This document shows positions 24,186-45,843 of a stretch of DNA of 64,000 nucleotides, piece after piece; position 1 is the first letter of the stretch; each line of letters opens with the position of its first letter. The notes under the pieces are model-generated. The model saw only the letters and a program-made list of their open reading frames with translations. It did not search any database and was not told the origin of the DNA. The DNA lies in NCBI GenBank assembly GCA_963693365.1, contig CAVNZM010000003.1, positions 310,001 through 374,000 of the forward strand. Reading direction: 5' to 3'. Both the position numbers and the translations under genes were made by a program. Source of the DNA: Amoebidium appalachense. Its lineage: Eukaryota > Ichthyosporea.

Positions 24186-24960
24186 TGTTGTATAAAATGA
24201 TCGCGTGTCCGTGACAAAACAATATATTTGTAAATGAACGGGGTTGACTAGACCACGCTTTGCTAAGTTACGTGCTAGTCCTACTTACACCTAGTAAGCC
24301 GAGCACACTGAGTGAGCTCTGAAGCCCCCGACATGCCCTTATATCGGAGCTCGCACAGCGGCTCAGACATGCGCATCGGTATGTCCTTTTGGCTACGAGA
24401 GCCAATCACATACGGTTCACGGTTCTGTCCCATGGCATCACGCAGGGCTCGAAGTTACGAAAAAAAAATCGGAATTTCCGATATTTGAAAACACAGTTCC
24501 GAAAATTGTCCCGGCCGAATCGGAACGTCCGAGAGCCCCTCCTGCCCCTCCTTCTCCCCCACCGCCGTTCCGGCCCTCACCCCCCCCCCCCCCCCCCCCC
24601 CTCTCAGGCGGATCCCTCCCTCCCCCCCCCCCACTAGTACTCCCCTCCCCCCCCCCCCATTCCCCCCCAGGAAGGCCTAAACATGGAATGGATCTAGATG
24701 CTCAGAGTCGACGGCCACCAGGTGCAGGTGCCACGTGTATCACGTCAGTGGCACGCGTCTTCAATGGCAGGCGATACACACACTGTGCACCACTGTGTTC
24801 CGTTCAAAGACACACATGCACATACATACACAGCCGTGACACCACACAATCATGTGACCTAGGCTAGTACACGTGCACAGGCACATACTATCTCAGATCA
24901 TGATAACTGTATTACAAACGTGCACATGCATCCACCCTGTACAATCACATGCTATGCACC

Positions 24961-25033
<73 letters not shown>

Positions 25034-25083
25034 ACACTGCACACACACACCATGTACACGGCGCACGCACACACAGTCCGTGG

Positions 25084-25123
<40 letters not shown>

Positions 25124-25327
25124 CAAGAAACCGTTGGTACAAACACACACACCCACACTGGCATGTACACACATACATACACAGACACACACATGTGTAC
25201 ACCCTGCGCATGCATACATACACACCACACTGCGCACACACACACATACATACACACACTGTACATACATACACACACACCATAACCGTTGACACAAAAC
25301 ACACATACACATGCAAACAATGTCATG

Positions 25328-25359
<32 letters not shown>

Positions 25360-26327
25360 CACACACACGTGCACATGTGCACATATGCACACAACATAGA
25401 CACACACACACCGATTACCGCTGACACAAATACACACACCCACACCTGTACACATACACACAGACACACACACCGTGCATACATACCCACCACACACACA
25501 CACACACAATTGCAGAGAAAAATACTCACACACACACAAACACAGACACAACCACCCAAGCTGATTTTCTTTCCCCCCCCCCCCCCCCCCCCCCTCCCCC
25601 CCCCTCCGAGCCTCCCCCCCCCCCCCCCCCTCCCTCCCTCCCCTTCGCTCCCCCAGAATTTTTAAATACGGAGACAAAATGTATATATATATTGTGCATT
25701 CATGCACTTCATATTTCCCTTTTATTCCTTCAAAGCTTCAACTGCCAACACCAGGAAGGCCTCTAATAACCACAGGGGTTTTTGAGTATGCATTATAATT
25801 ACATTTTGATGCAATATAGGCACAAATAAGCATGCCCTAGTTTACTGATGCGCGATGATTACGATTTTTGGTGGGCCTGCTCCGACGGAGCATTCCGATT
25901 TTCGAAGAGGTTTTCCGAAACGGGATTTCGACTTCCGTTAGTGGGCTCCACCGTCCTTCGAACCCTGGCATCACGGTTCCAATAAACTAAGTGAGCCAAT
26001 CGGGTGACAGTACTTGACTAGCGATGCATTCCACAGTCATACCTCACGGCTACTTGCATATTTTCCCATGATAAAACTATGACATAAACGCTCGTGGTTC
26101 CTCTACAACGGTCGGTCCCATGTGACTATTATATCTGTTTTCCCATGAATAAAACTGCAAGCTGCACGTGCACATATGTCTAAATCCATGCTGATGTGCA
26201 CAAGACTGGGGGGGACATGCATACTGGCCTACCTAAGATCAAACACAGTGGTATATATACATGTACACGTGCGCGTATATCTCAACCTGTGTACATCCAT
26301 ACTAGATATCCGGTATAATATACCACA
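24186..26327 (-). repeat. chromovirus 5' LTR (right copy), split by a MITE
   Basis: Matches 17796-18405 in two blocks, 24186-24442 and 25976-26327. The gap is exactly the hAT-type insertion plus one 8-bp duplication. Small differences from the left copy include GATCGC for GATCGT and TATAATAT for TATCATAT. Confidence 0.85.
24443..25967. mobile_element. non-autonomous hAT-type element (MITE) with large CA-repeat core
   Basis: It interrupts the chromovirus LTR and is flanked by the exact 8-bp duplication GCATCACG (24435-24442 and 25968-25975). Termini are CAGGGCTCGAAG and, inverted, CAGGGTTCGAAG. An 8-bp duplication with CAGGG-type ends is the signature of the hAT superfamily. The subterminal regions carry repeated TTCCGA/TCGGAA words. 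The 1525-bp body has no transposase; it is poly(C) and (CA)n-rich sequence (24950-25660), so the long repeat ORFs are artefacts. Confidence 0.85.
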
Positions 26328-26362
26328 GGCGCTCGGTTTTCTGGGACTTTGTTGTTGTTCAT
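26328..26362 (-). pseudogene. host exon, upstream part, adjoining the chromovirus insertion
   Basis: The minus-strand ATG at 26362 starts MNNNKVPENRA and runs in frame into the target site. It resumes at 17795 in the same frame across the 8.5-kb insertion. A TAG lies in the same frame 5 codons upstream, so the ATG is a plausible start. The minus-strand frame at 26365-26559 (ending NVGTLRFHQS) is a different frame and may be an unrelated ORF. Confidence 0.45.
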
Positions 26363-28062
26363 GATTGATGGAACCTAAGTGTTCCAACGTTTACTTGTAA
26401 ACGTGCGGTAGTTGTTGGTGCTGCGCATTCAAAGGTGTTGGCAGTATCACCGTCAGTAGCTGCAAGGCAGAGCTGGTGTGTCTCCTGCAGGGGAATGTTC
26501 AAGGGATCCATGGACGTATACACTATAGGAGCCTTTAGAATAGTCTGATGCAAATGCACTGGATGGGCGCTTCATATATGCAACACCATTGCCTTTAAGT
26601 GGCTGCAGGTCACGTCCCCTGGACGGTAGGCTCACGCCTGCGCTCTACCTATGAATAGCGGCTGAAGAACTTCGGGCTGTTGTGCATACCTTTCAAATAG
26701 CTATGCACATACCTTAGATAACTACATGTGTATACGTTTTGCTATTTCTCTTGGTGACCAAAACCGATATAGTAAACTTAAATTGTATTTACAAGTGTGC
26801 TCTTATACTACTTGCAAGCAATGGTTGGTGGGACGAAGAATTAGGGATCGAATTACTTTACATACTAGGATCTGATTCCGAATTCCCCGCTGTCGACCGT
26901 ACGTTTTTATCGGCATCGCAATGCGACGTTGCATTCATGTTGCATTCCACGCATACCAGATTAAAAGAGTGCCACTATGTGATCGGGTTCATGAAACATG
27001 TAATATTAGCAGCATTATAAACCCTAGTGCTAAAAAGAAATATTCTTCTCGACATTCCCCTCTGCGGAAAATAATTTCTGGGCCTGTCAACAAACATAAC
27101 CTAAAGGCATCAGATAAAAATGGTACCTCATCACACATGCCACAAAACTGAATTTTGTCCCGGCCGACGGGCTAATACTCGGGCCAAAAGTTTCAAAAAC
27201 AGGGCTAAAATCAGGGGTTGAATTATGACCCAAAATCGTCGTATTATTTTACAAAGGACCCGCAATACGATAAAAAGGGGAGTCATAACGACCGTGAAGG
27301 GTGTCAAAGTTCCGGGTTTTGTCGAAATGTGGCTAAAAAAGCCCACACCCCACCCCCGGCCAAAAAATTCAATCATTTCATTGAGCAATTATTTGCACGA
27401 CGGTAACGTGCAAATTTGTTGCTACTACATATTTGCCAGCTTCTTAGGACTTTCAGTACTAATATTTGGTGTGGTGATTGTAATAAATATTCAAATGCTT
27501 TTCCCACCAAGTGACCAACAACACGTACATATAGTAAGGTTAATGCTACGTCCAGTACATACACATGTATGTATCGATATATACTTTAATACTTGGGCCC
27601 AGACCGAGTGTTGGTACGTGCGCCATGCATGGCATGCCATGGCCGTGGCGTGACATAGGGGCTCCCTACTGAGCCCTATTCAAGTTGCATGACTGGAAAC
27701 ACATACGTGCACCTCAACCTGGCGGGTGCCGTCCACGCACACGTGCGCATGTTCAACAAGTTGCACCCGCCACGTGGCACGTACATACGTATGCATATGT
27801 AGCAGCTATATTAGTGTGTTGGAAAGACCTGCAGCTGGAGAAGTTTGTTCATACCTGATATTAGTAGGCTCAGTATCCTTACTTATCCTTAACTTCAAAA
27901 GCTGCTATAGCAACATGATTCAAATCAGCTACTAAAACCGTCATTATATTGGAGCAGGAGTTTTCGTTCGCATGTGTATTCGAACGTCATACGTGTCGTG
28001 TTGACGTGTTGTCAGTGACGTGATTGAACCCCGGCCGCGGGTAAGCCTCAAGCTCACTCATA
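26363..28062. other. no supported gene
   Basis: Short ORFs on both strands (for example 26739-27020 plus and 27131-27388 minus) have no recognisable domain. A weak inverted pair (GAATTTTGTCCCGGCC near 27150 and GGCCAAAAAATTC near 27359) brackets about 220 bp and could be a degraded MITE. Confidence 0.4.
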
Positions 28063-28195
28063 CACAGCAAAAAAAAGTGCGAATCCGGCTCCCGATGATC
28101 CCCGATCACGAATTAAGTAAGCTATTCTGATTGGTAGACTGTAATGAGGTCTAAATATATTCCCGATTTCGTCCGGAATTCTTCCCGACTACGCC
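28063..28195 (-). mobile_element. short interspersed element, CGGGAT-rich family, copy a
   Basis: In its own sense (minus) it begins GTCGGGAAGAATTC and ends GGATTCGCAC, a T run and GCTGTG. The same start and end recur in opposite orientation at 29520-29733. The interior is rich in GATCGGG words. It has no coding capacity; superfamily unknown. Confidence 0.45.
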
Positions 28196-29519
28196 AATTT
28201 GACCCGGCCCGAATCAATGTGATGCCATGTGCGGCCTAACGGTCACAACAAACAAGAAAAAGACTTGCAAGTACGTATCGGTCAAGTGCAACCACTCGCG
28301 CGCATTTAGTAGCAAAGATTCCTAGACAACAGCTGGTCGTCAAAGACAACCGTTGGCAAGTTTTGATGTAAAGAAACAGGCGACTCTAAACTCGCTTGCA
28401 CGCATTTGCTTTTGTCTTTTGTTTGGTGAGATTGCTGCGGCTCCATCTACAACTTGCATACACAGCAGTGGGCCGTGGCCCAAGACTGCGTAGAATAGTA
28501 GTTGGTGTTTTTAAGCATATTGTTTTTGGGCAGGCAGGAGTTTGAGTCTGGAAAAACGGAGTTATGCGCCACAGGCAAGGTGAGTTTTTTTTTAATAACC
28601 TCATCTTCAAGAACCCTCTGACTTACATACTAGGCTTTTTGTCTCGTGAGGTAACACGGCAAGAAGGATACAACCTAAAACTTGTAAGCGCTTCTGTGCT
28701 TGCCTTGGTCGAACTTGGGCGTCCACGTGCAGCCGTGCATAGGCATCTGTATATCCTCGAGCCTTTGTTGCTCTGTTATTAGTTTATTCTTCTTGCAATC
28801 TATCTATGCTGCATCAGTATTATAGAGAAGGCCACGTTGTGTAACTTGCCTCCTTTTTGGCCTTATATAACACCGTACCCCTAGGTTCTAAAAGTCTCTT
28901 CCCCATCGCAGGTCCTTGAACCTGCTACTGTGACTTTGCCAAGTTCGGGTTTTGTGGGGGCTCTAACAGGTAAGCCAAGGCATCAGCATGGTAAAGTATA
29001 GGGGTAAGATGGATGTTGTGTAGTTGACTGTATCCGGTTCCACACCTACTGGTACTCAAATTAAAGAGTCGAAACACAGCCCATTATCTGCGTTAGAATA
29101 ATGGTTAACACAGGTGCACATAGGTGTGCAGGTGAACGGTTTGCTAACCTAGCTATATACTTCTATGACTCCCCACGACTACTTAGCTATAGCCTCTTCA
29201 TGCTTGCAACCTGGTGTTGCTCATACTAGGGTTCTGTGTGCCAAACCCTTCTGTCTGCTTTTATATATATTGTGAGTGCTTTCTACCCAGCTGAATAGCC
29301 GTTGTTGGGCTGTTCCAGGCTCCAGGCATCCACACCTTGCATCACACTGTGTGTGATGACGAAGAACACGACTTGACACCACACTGTGTGTGGTACGAGT
29401 AACAAAGTAAAGGCGCGAGCTAGTCACGGTGTACTTCAGCTTTCTTCCAGTTGCCTTCTTTTGTACTTAACTTTGGGTTAAGTTCCAGTATCGAAAGCGC
29501 AGGAAGTAGGTAAGGGCAG
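28196..29519. other. no supported gene
   Basis: Mixed sequence with a few short ORFs and no recognisable motif. ACACTGTGTGTG-type short inverted words lie near 29345-29395. Confidence 0.45.
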
Positions 29520-29733
29520 GTCGGGAAGGAATCGGGGTGTCCCGGTCACGGGCGTGATCGGGATTTTTTTTGCGAATCAGGGTGTGATCGGTATCAAAAA
29601 ATCGGGGTGTAATCAGGCTAATTTCATCCCGATCACGTCGCTAATTACGAATCGGGTTTCCTGATTTTGCCCCGATTCTCATATGGTGATCAGGGTTTAA
29701 TCGGGACACAGATTCGCATCTTTTTTCGCTGTG
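29520..29733 (+). mobile_element. short interspersed element, CGGGAT-rich family, copy b
   Basis: Begins GTCGGGAAGGAATC and ends AGATTCGCATC, a T run and GCTGTG, matching copy a at 28063-28195. Inside are many AATCGGGGTG/GTGATCGG repeats. About 214 bp; non-coding. Confidence 0.45.
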
Positions 29734-29913
29734 ATACTAGTATGCAAATAATAATTATTCACACCATGGCATTCATGTGGTGCCCAATTGGCAATTTTTT
29801 GGCACAGTGCATGATACACCGAACATTCGAACCACGTGGACGTGCACACTGCCTGATCATGACTGCTCAGTAATTGTCACCGTGAACGGACTAGCACAAG
29901 TGCAACCATATAA

Positions 29914-29956
<43 letters not shown>

Positions 29957-30552
29957 CCCGCCCTCCGGATCCCCCGCTACAGAGTGCTGTGACAAATAGA
30001 TCGAGACTCTAAATGACCCAAGCCTCTATACTGATCAATAGGGATGACTCCGGCGAATTAAAAAAAAGGAGCCTTTACCCAAACAACCGATGTGCCAGTA
30101 TATTTATATATATCTTTTTATGGGTACCATTCATTCGAGTCCACTTGCAGCTGTGCACATGCATGGTCTTAAAATCGGTTGAGAAAAAGATCATAGATCC
30201 CCCCCCCCCCCCCCCCCCCTTTTCCCCTCCCATTCATGCATGAGTTAGCAACCATTTAAATATCTAAATGCGATTCGACCGGAAGAAAGAGATATCTCAT
30301 CCAGATAATTATTCAGCTGGATATCCAATGTATGTCTTGAAGTATCCAATTTTACGGGGGGGGAAAGTTCCCTAAATGTAGCCCAAAACATCTTGATGTA
30401 TTCAATATGGCAAAAATCCCTCTATATCAATTGTTACAGTAGTTCTATATATTTCAAGATACATTGTGTGGTCAAAACATTCACGAGAGACCCACTAGTG
30501 CACTGTCCTATCTCGTCATCAAAAACATAATATCCGCCTACCATTGATGACG
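29734..30552. other. no supported gene; poly(C) runs
   Basis: Poly(C) of about 38 at 29916-29953 and about 20 at 30200-30219. AT-rich sequence follows to the end of the HAUS7-like gene. Confidence 0.5.
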
Positions 30553-41479
<10,927 letters not shown>

Positions 41480-42239
41480 TTTGTTTGTGCTGAAAAAGCA
41501 GTGCACACACAAAACTAGATCACTCACACACGAACATGCAAAAAAAAACCACAGTATGTAACAGTACAGTACGTGTTAGCCCTTACAGATTCAGACCACG
41601 GTGTTTCTAGATGGCCGTGATTCAGACCTAAAAGCCAGAAACCTCGGGTGTTCGCGAATGCCGCCGGATCGGATTTATTTTTTCGCGCCAAAACACGTCA
41701 ACGAATCCGAATGACGGGTCCCCCTTCCCCCCCCCTCCCCCCCCCCCCCCCCCCCCCCCTCCCTCCCCCCCCCGCCCCCCCCCTCTCCCCCCGGGTCCTC
41801 TCTCGCCCCCTGCATCCTGGGCCACTACTGTAGGCCCATTGAGCTTGAGTTCCCTCGCTGTAGCTTCAGCCTGCAGGCTAATAAAGAGCTAATTGCAATA
41901 CTCTGGTCAGAGCTGTGGAAGACGAGTGTTCGGGAGTGGTAGCCTCACAGCATAGTATAGGCCTGGGTAGGTGGCCTGGGAAGTTGGCCGCCCGGGCCTG
42001 CCCCTGCGCTGCCCACGCGTCCTGCGAATAGACGACCAAGTGGCCACCAGTGCAGGACAGAACAGATTGCATACTATTACGTACCTACGCTAATATAATT
42101 AGAGCTAATGTATTATTACTATAAAAGTAGGAATATACATATTGTTTTATCGACACCGGGAACAAGGTGGGGGCAGGGGGGGGGGGGGGGGGGGGGGGGG
42201 AGGGGGGGGGGAAGTAACAACAACAAGAACAAAAATGTT
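41480..42239. other. upstream flank of the HAUS7-like gene
   Basis: Holds the presumed promoter of the minus-strand gene; no TATA or CCAAT arrangement stands out. Poly(C) at about 41729-41760 and poly(G) at 42178-42208. No other gene is seen. Confidence 0.5.
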
Positions 42240-43675
42240 CTACTTACACTGTGCTGACCAACCATCACCTTTGCATTGAAACTCTAGGGCCCTCTCTACC
42301 TCGGTCAACGCCAAAGGCACCAACCACCACCATATCAACCCAACAATTCACCCACGCATATCCAGACCACCGGCACACCGTCATCCACTACTAAACAGTC
42401 GTAAGTCAACAGATTTGACTTCAAAACTTTTCTCCACTGAGGCCCCAAGTCCCCCACACATGTGCTGCTTAACCCCACGACAAAACCACCAGCTATCTCA
42501 CCAATTTCACACACCACTCCAATTAGAACGACCACGACATTCATTGTTTCGGCCACTTGGTCTACAGCAAAACCCCCCGTTCAGGCCTAGAACTGCTTTG
42601 CAGCATTCTCTAATTAAGCCACCTACACCCACCATAAGTATTCCGGTTACCACCATGGATAAATCCCCGGTTACGTCTGTAATCCTGCCCACTAAGGAAC
42701 ATAAAACCTCCACGACAGGCCTTGTTACCAAGTTGGTGAAGCCACTGGTTACACTACGTATACGAATGGACTAACTAAGCCCTCCAAACCCTCAACTACG
42801 AATGCTCCGCACACATCCCAGGCTACACCGCCTAATTTCCAGTCTCACACTCTGCACTCTAAAGCCACCACAATTGCCCGGCTTTCCGGTCTTGCAAACC
42901 CACCAATCACATCAACAGGGTTGCACGGGGTTACACCTACTATAGATCCAGCACTTACAACAACATATATGCACACCAATTCACCTATTCCCTCAAATCA
43001 TGTTTTGTTCGCTCAGACAACAACATCATCTACACACTGAACTATACCCTTCACCACAACAACGGTTACTTCCCCTGCAATCCCTCGATAATATGCAATA
43101 TGATGTGCAGTCACCACAATTGCAGCCTAAGATCTAGCCAAACAGACACAACACAGAGCAGGACCATATCCTCGACTCAAGCACATACCACCTCGATCAT
43201 TTGGCAATCAACCTCCGCCTCGAAACAAAGATTTACGGGGCCTGAAACCAGACCACAGCTAGCTGCAGGTCGACCTATCTAATGCACCCATTTCCTCGGT
43301 CTTATCTTTAACTACGTTGTTGCAGGACACCTCCTTATTGTCATATAGCACAACCACATCTACCTTCGCAACTGGGCCAATTCTGCCATCACACCTTCTC
43401 TTTCCACCTCCAACAAAAACACCAACAGTAACGTAACCACGAGTGTTGCTAGTTTTGCTACATATACAAACCAACCGAGTCAAAAAACACCCACGAGCAC
43501 CAACACTACCCCCTCGATTTTATCTCCCTCGACCTCCATAATCGATAAGTGTGGTGGTGTGTGCTCACCCAATGCCCAGTGTGGAAGACTCCACTGCGGG
43601 TGGGGCTGCATGCCGATGCAACTTGGGGCTCCGTGGCAACGGCGAAAATTGCACATGTATGGAAACCTCCCTCCC

Positions 43676-43678
43676 CCC

Positions 43679-43731
<53 letters not shown>

Positions 43732-43973
43732 ATTCTCCCCCTCCTTCCCTTTACTTAGGGACCGGAGTTTTCTTTAGAATGCTATAAAGTGCATGATCCT
43801 GAGTTGTCTGTTTCCGTATCATAGCCAAGTTCGATGAAGTGTTGTTTGTCTTTCGATTCGTGTGCAGGGACTTATACGGACCCTGACTTGTTCTTGTCAG
43901 TTCTCCTTTTTCTGTGTATGGGTACATACTGTACGGATGTGTTCTGAATCATAACCGGTACTATGCACACATA

Positions 43974-44039
<66 letters not shown>

Positions 44040-44128
44040 AACACAAACACACACACACACACGCACACACACACACGCACACACACACATTCACACACTG
44101 ACACACACTGACACACACACACGGTGCA
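43676..44128 (+). repeat. poly(C)-poly(A) compound and (CA)n
   Basis: About 24 C are followed directly by about 30 A (43676-43729). A CA repeat lies at 43967-44122. Both are intronic to the surface-protein-like gene. Confidence 0.95.
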
Positions 44129-44287
44129 TCATACATCCCCTCCCCCCCCCCCCCCCCCCCCCTCCACCCCTAGCCGCGCAAACCCCAACCACTGAAACGG
44201 TGTGTTCCTTTTTCCTGCTTTCGTATGTGGGTGTGTTTGGGGGAAAAGGACTTGGTTTAAAGATAATATATCTAAGTTGACATTTAA

Positions 44288-44461
44288 GCCTATGTCAGCA
44301 TTGCTATATTGTGACCATCATTGCGAGGTGTTGGTGTTACGTAATATTATGGTTGGCTCTGCAGATATACGGTACTTTTACTTAATGTATTGCTTATGGT
44401 GATTCAATAGTATGCTCTACATGGCATGATGAAATGATAGCCTGAAAAGCCGACATTGACG
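44288..44461. mobile_element. MITE with TTAA-type duplication, copy 2
   Basis: The left end after TTAA (44284-44287) reads GCCTATGTCAGCATTG. The right end is its diverged complement, followed by CTAA where TTAA is expected. It belongs to the family of 34103-34305 and ends 24 bp before the acceptor of the exon at 44486. Confidence 0.55.
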
Positions 44462-45356
44462 CTAACACACACGAACACCGCCTAGGCCCAACAGCTATTC
44501 CAACCGTTCCATTTGGAAACTGTTACACCACGTATGTCAAGTCTTTCAATTCATTTACTGGCCCAAGTCAAGCAGTAAACCTGAGCAACGGCCGGTTCGT
44601 GGTAGTTCCCCGGCTTAGTAATCTGGCCGCCCCAACCTCCCTGTACGACATCTACGCCGTCATATACAACGCTGACATGTCGGGCTTCAAGGACCTCAGG
44701 TTGGTAAACACAAACATTAGCGGCAACCAGTCGGCCCCCTCTGTCGCCGCATTGCAAGGAGTGAATGCGAGCCGCTGCGCAGATTTTCAAGAGCGATGGG
44801 ACGAAGGTTGGGTCCGAGATAACGACAGACCCTCTGTCGAGTTCCGTGTTCTCTCGCCCGAGTCTTGTGGCTATGTCCGACGGAGGATTTGTGTTTGCGT
44901 ATATACGGTCAACTTAGGCTATACTATCCTGGGTCAGCGGTTTGATGCAAATGGAAATGGCATGCGCATGGGCGGCGAAACCGTTCTGTACACTACCTGC
45001 CACCAAGGCTCGTGGGCTATGGAGTTATTTGCGCTCAATGCGACAATGTACAGGGTGGCGTACATACCCTCCATTACTAACAACCATGTGTTACTGAAAA
45101 CGGGGTAGAATAAATGTGTGTACATGTTGCAAAGTAGTGGATCCAATCATAAATCATGTGCCACTTCGGCTAGACCAATCTTCGTCGTTTGCTATTTGCT
45201 CACCAAAATACACATACACACCGAGTCTTCTATCACCATCCATCCTCAGATGATCAAATCCACTTGGTTGTTACGTCAAGTTATAGGTAGGACCTCGGTG
45301 GTGCCACAGTGCCACTGGTGTGCGCATGCGCGCCTGCGTGACCGTGTGTGTTCAAG

Positions 45357-45392
<36 letters not shown>

Positions 45393-45431
45393 GAACTTAT
45401 TCAACAACTTGCTTGTGTGTGTGACAAAACG

Positions 45432-45465
<34 letters not shown>

Positions 45466-45736
45466 TTCTGTGTGTGTGCGTGCCCTTGTATTTGTGTGAT
45501 TGTACATGTGCTTGAGTGTGTGTACAGTTGTTTGCTGGTGTCTGCTTTCAACATTAATGCCTCCGTGACCCTTCTCCCCCCGGGCCCCCCTTTTATCCCT
45601 AAGCCCTGCTTCACCTCTGATCTCTCCCTCCGAGGCCTCCCCCCCCCCCCCCCCCCCCCCTCCCCCCGCCCCCCGCGGCCGTCCTCCAGCTGCAGTCCCC
45701 CTGTCTTTCAAATTGTGTCTTTGTTGGGTTCCCCAG

Positions 45737-45843
45737 AGACCGGCCACCCTTTTGGGAACCCAGCGCTCCTCGACCTGCTATTGGCCTTGGATGAAGTGCG
45801 AAACCGCGCCAACGACATGGACATCACCTTCGAGACCATTGAC
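45737..45843 (+). CDS. internal exon of an unidentified gene
   Basis: A 107-bp open stretch lies between a consensus acceptor (TTCCCCAG at 45729-45736) and donor (GTAAGT at 45844). It encodes TGHPFGNPALLDLLLALDEV and then RNRANDMDITFETID. The splice sites and phase make a real exon likely. The family is not recognised. It may follow the surface-protein-like exons upstream, since strand and spacing fit. Confidence 0.5.

Larger units (their letters stand above)
17796..26327 (-). mobile_element. chromovirus-like (Ty3/Gypsy) LTR element, internally deleted, hosting two later insertions
   Basis: Direct repeats of about 610 bp (17796-18405, and 24186-26327 once the MITE is removed) begin TGTTG and end CCACA. 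They are flanked by the 5-bp duplication GGCGC (17791-17795 and 26328-26332). The coding pieces inside are minus-strand: a linker-like pol segment next to the right LTR and an integrase-type chromodomain running into the left LTR. Without the Copia insertion the internal region is only about 870 bp, so reverse transcriptase, RNase H and integrase core are missing. The two LTRs differ at only a handful of sites, so insertion is fairly recent. Confidence 0.85.
42240..45108 (+). pseudogene. cell-surface-type protein gene: Thr/Ser/Pro-rich stalk, EGF-like module and ectodomain exon
   Basis: From 42240 to about 43520 the plus strand encodes Thr/Ser/Pro-rich, mucin-like sequence in fragments separated by stops and shifts. 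At 43544-43660 an EGF-like module reads DKCGGVCSPNAQC, then in another frame GGAACRCNLGLRGNGENC; a missing dinucleotide at GTGTG explains the break. An exon starts after CCGCCTAG at 44486 and runs to a TAG at 45108. It contains FGNCYTTYVKSFNSF, SLYDIYAVIYNADMSGF and WAMELFALNATMYRVAYIPS, with six cysteines and several N-glycosylation sequons, as expected of an extracellular domain. No signal peptide or membrane helix was located. Whether these pieces belong to one gene is inferred from order and strand. Confidence 0.4.

Noticed and set aside
24170-24190. tRNA gene suggested by GGGGGTGTAGCTCAG
   Set aside because: Only the first 15 bases match a tRNA start. The following sequence is LTR and shows no anticodon arm or T-arm.
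24873-25707. His/Thr-rich and Cys/Val-rich ORFs up to 251 codons
   Set aside because: Products of the CA repeat in the hAT-type MITE. Equivalent ORFs over other CA/GT tracts were rejected for the same reason.
26739-27020. 93-codon plus-strand ORF
   Set aside because: No recognisable motif, neighbouring exon or splice signal; its length is compatible with chance in AT-rich DNA.
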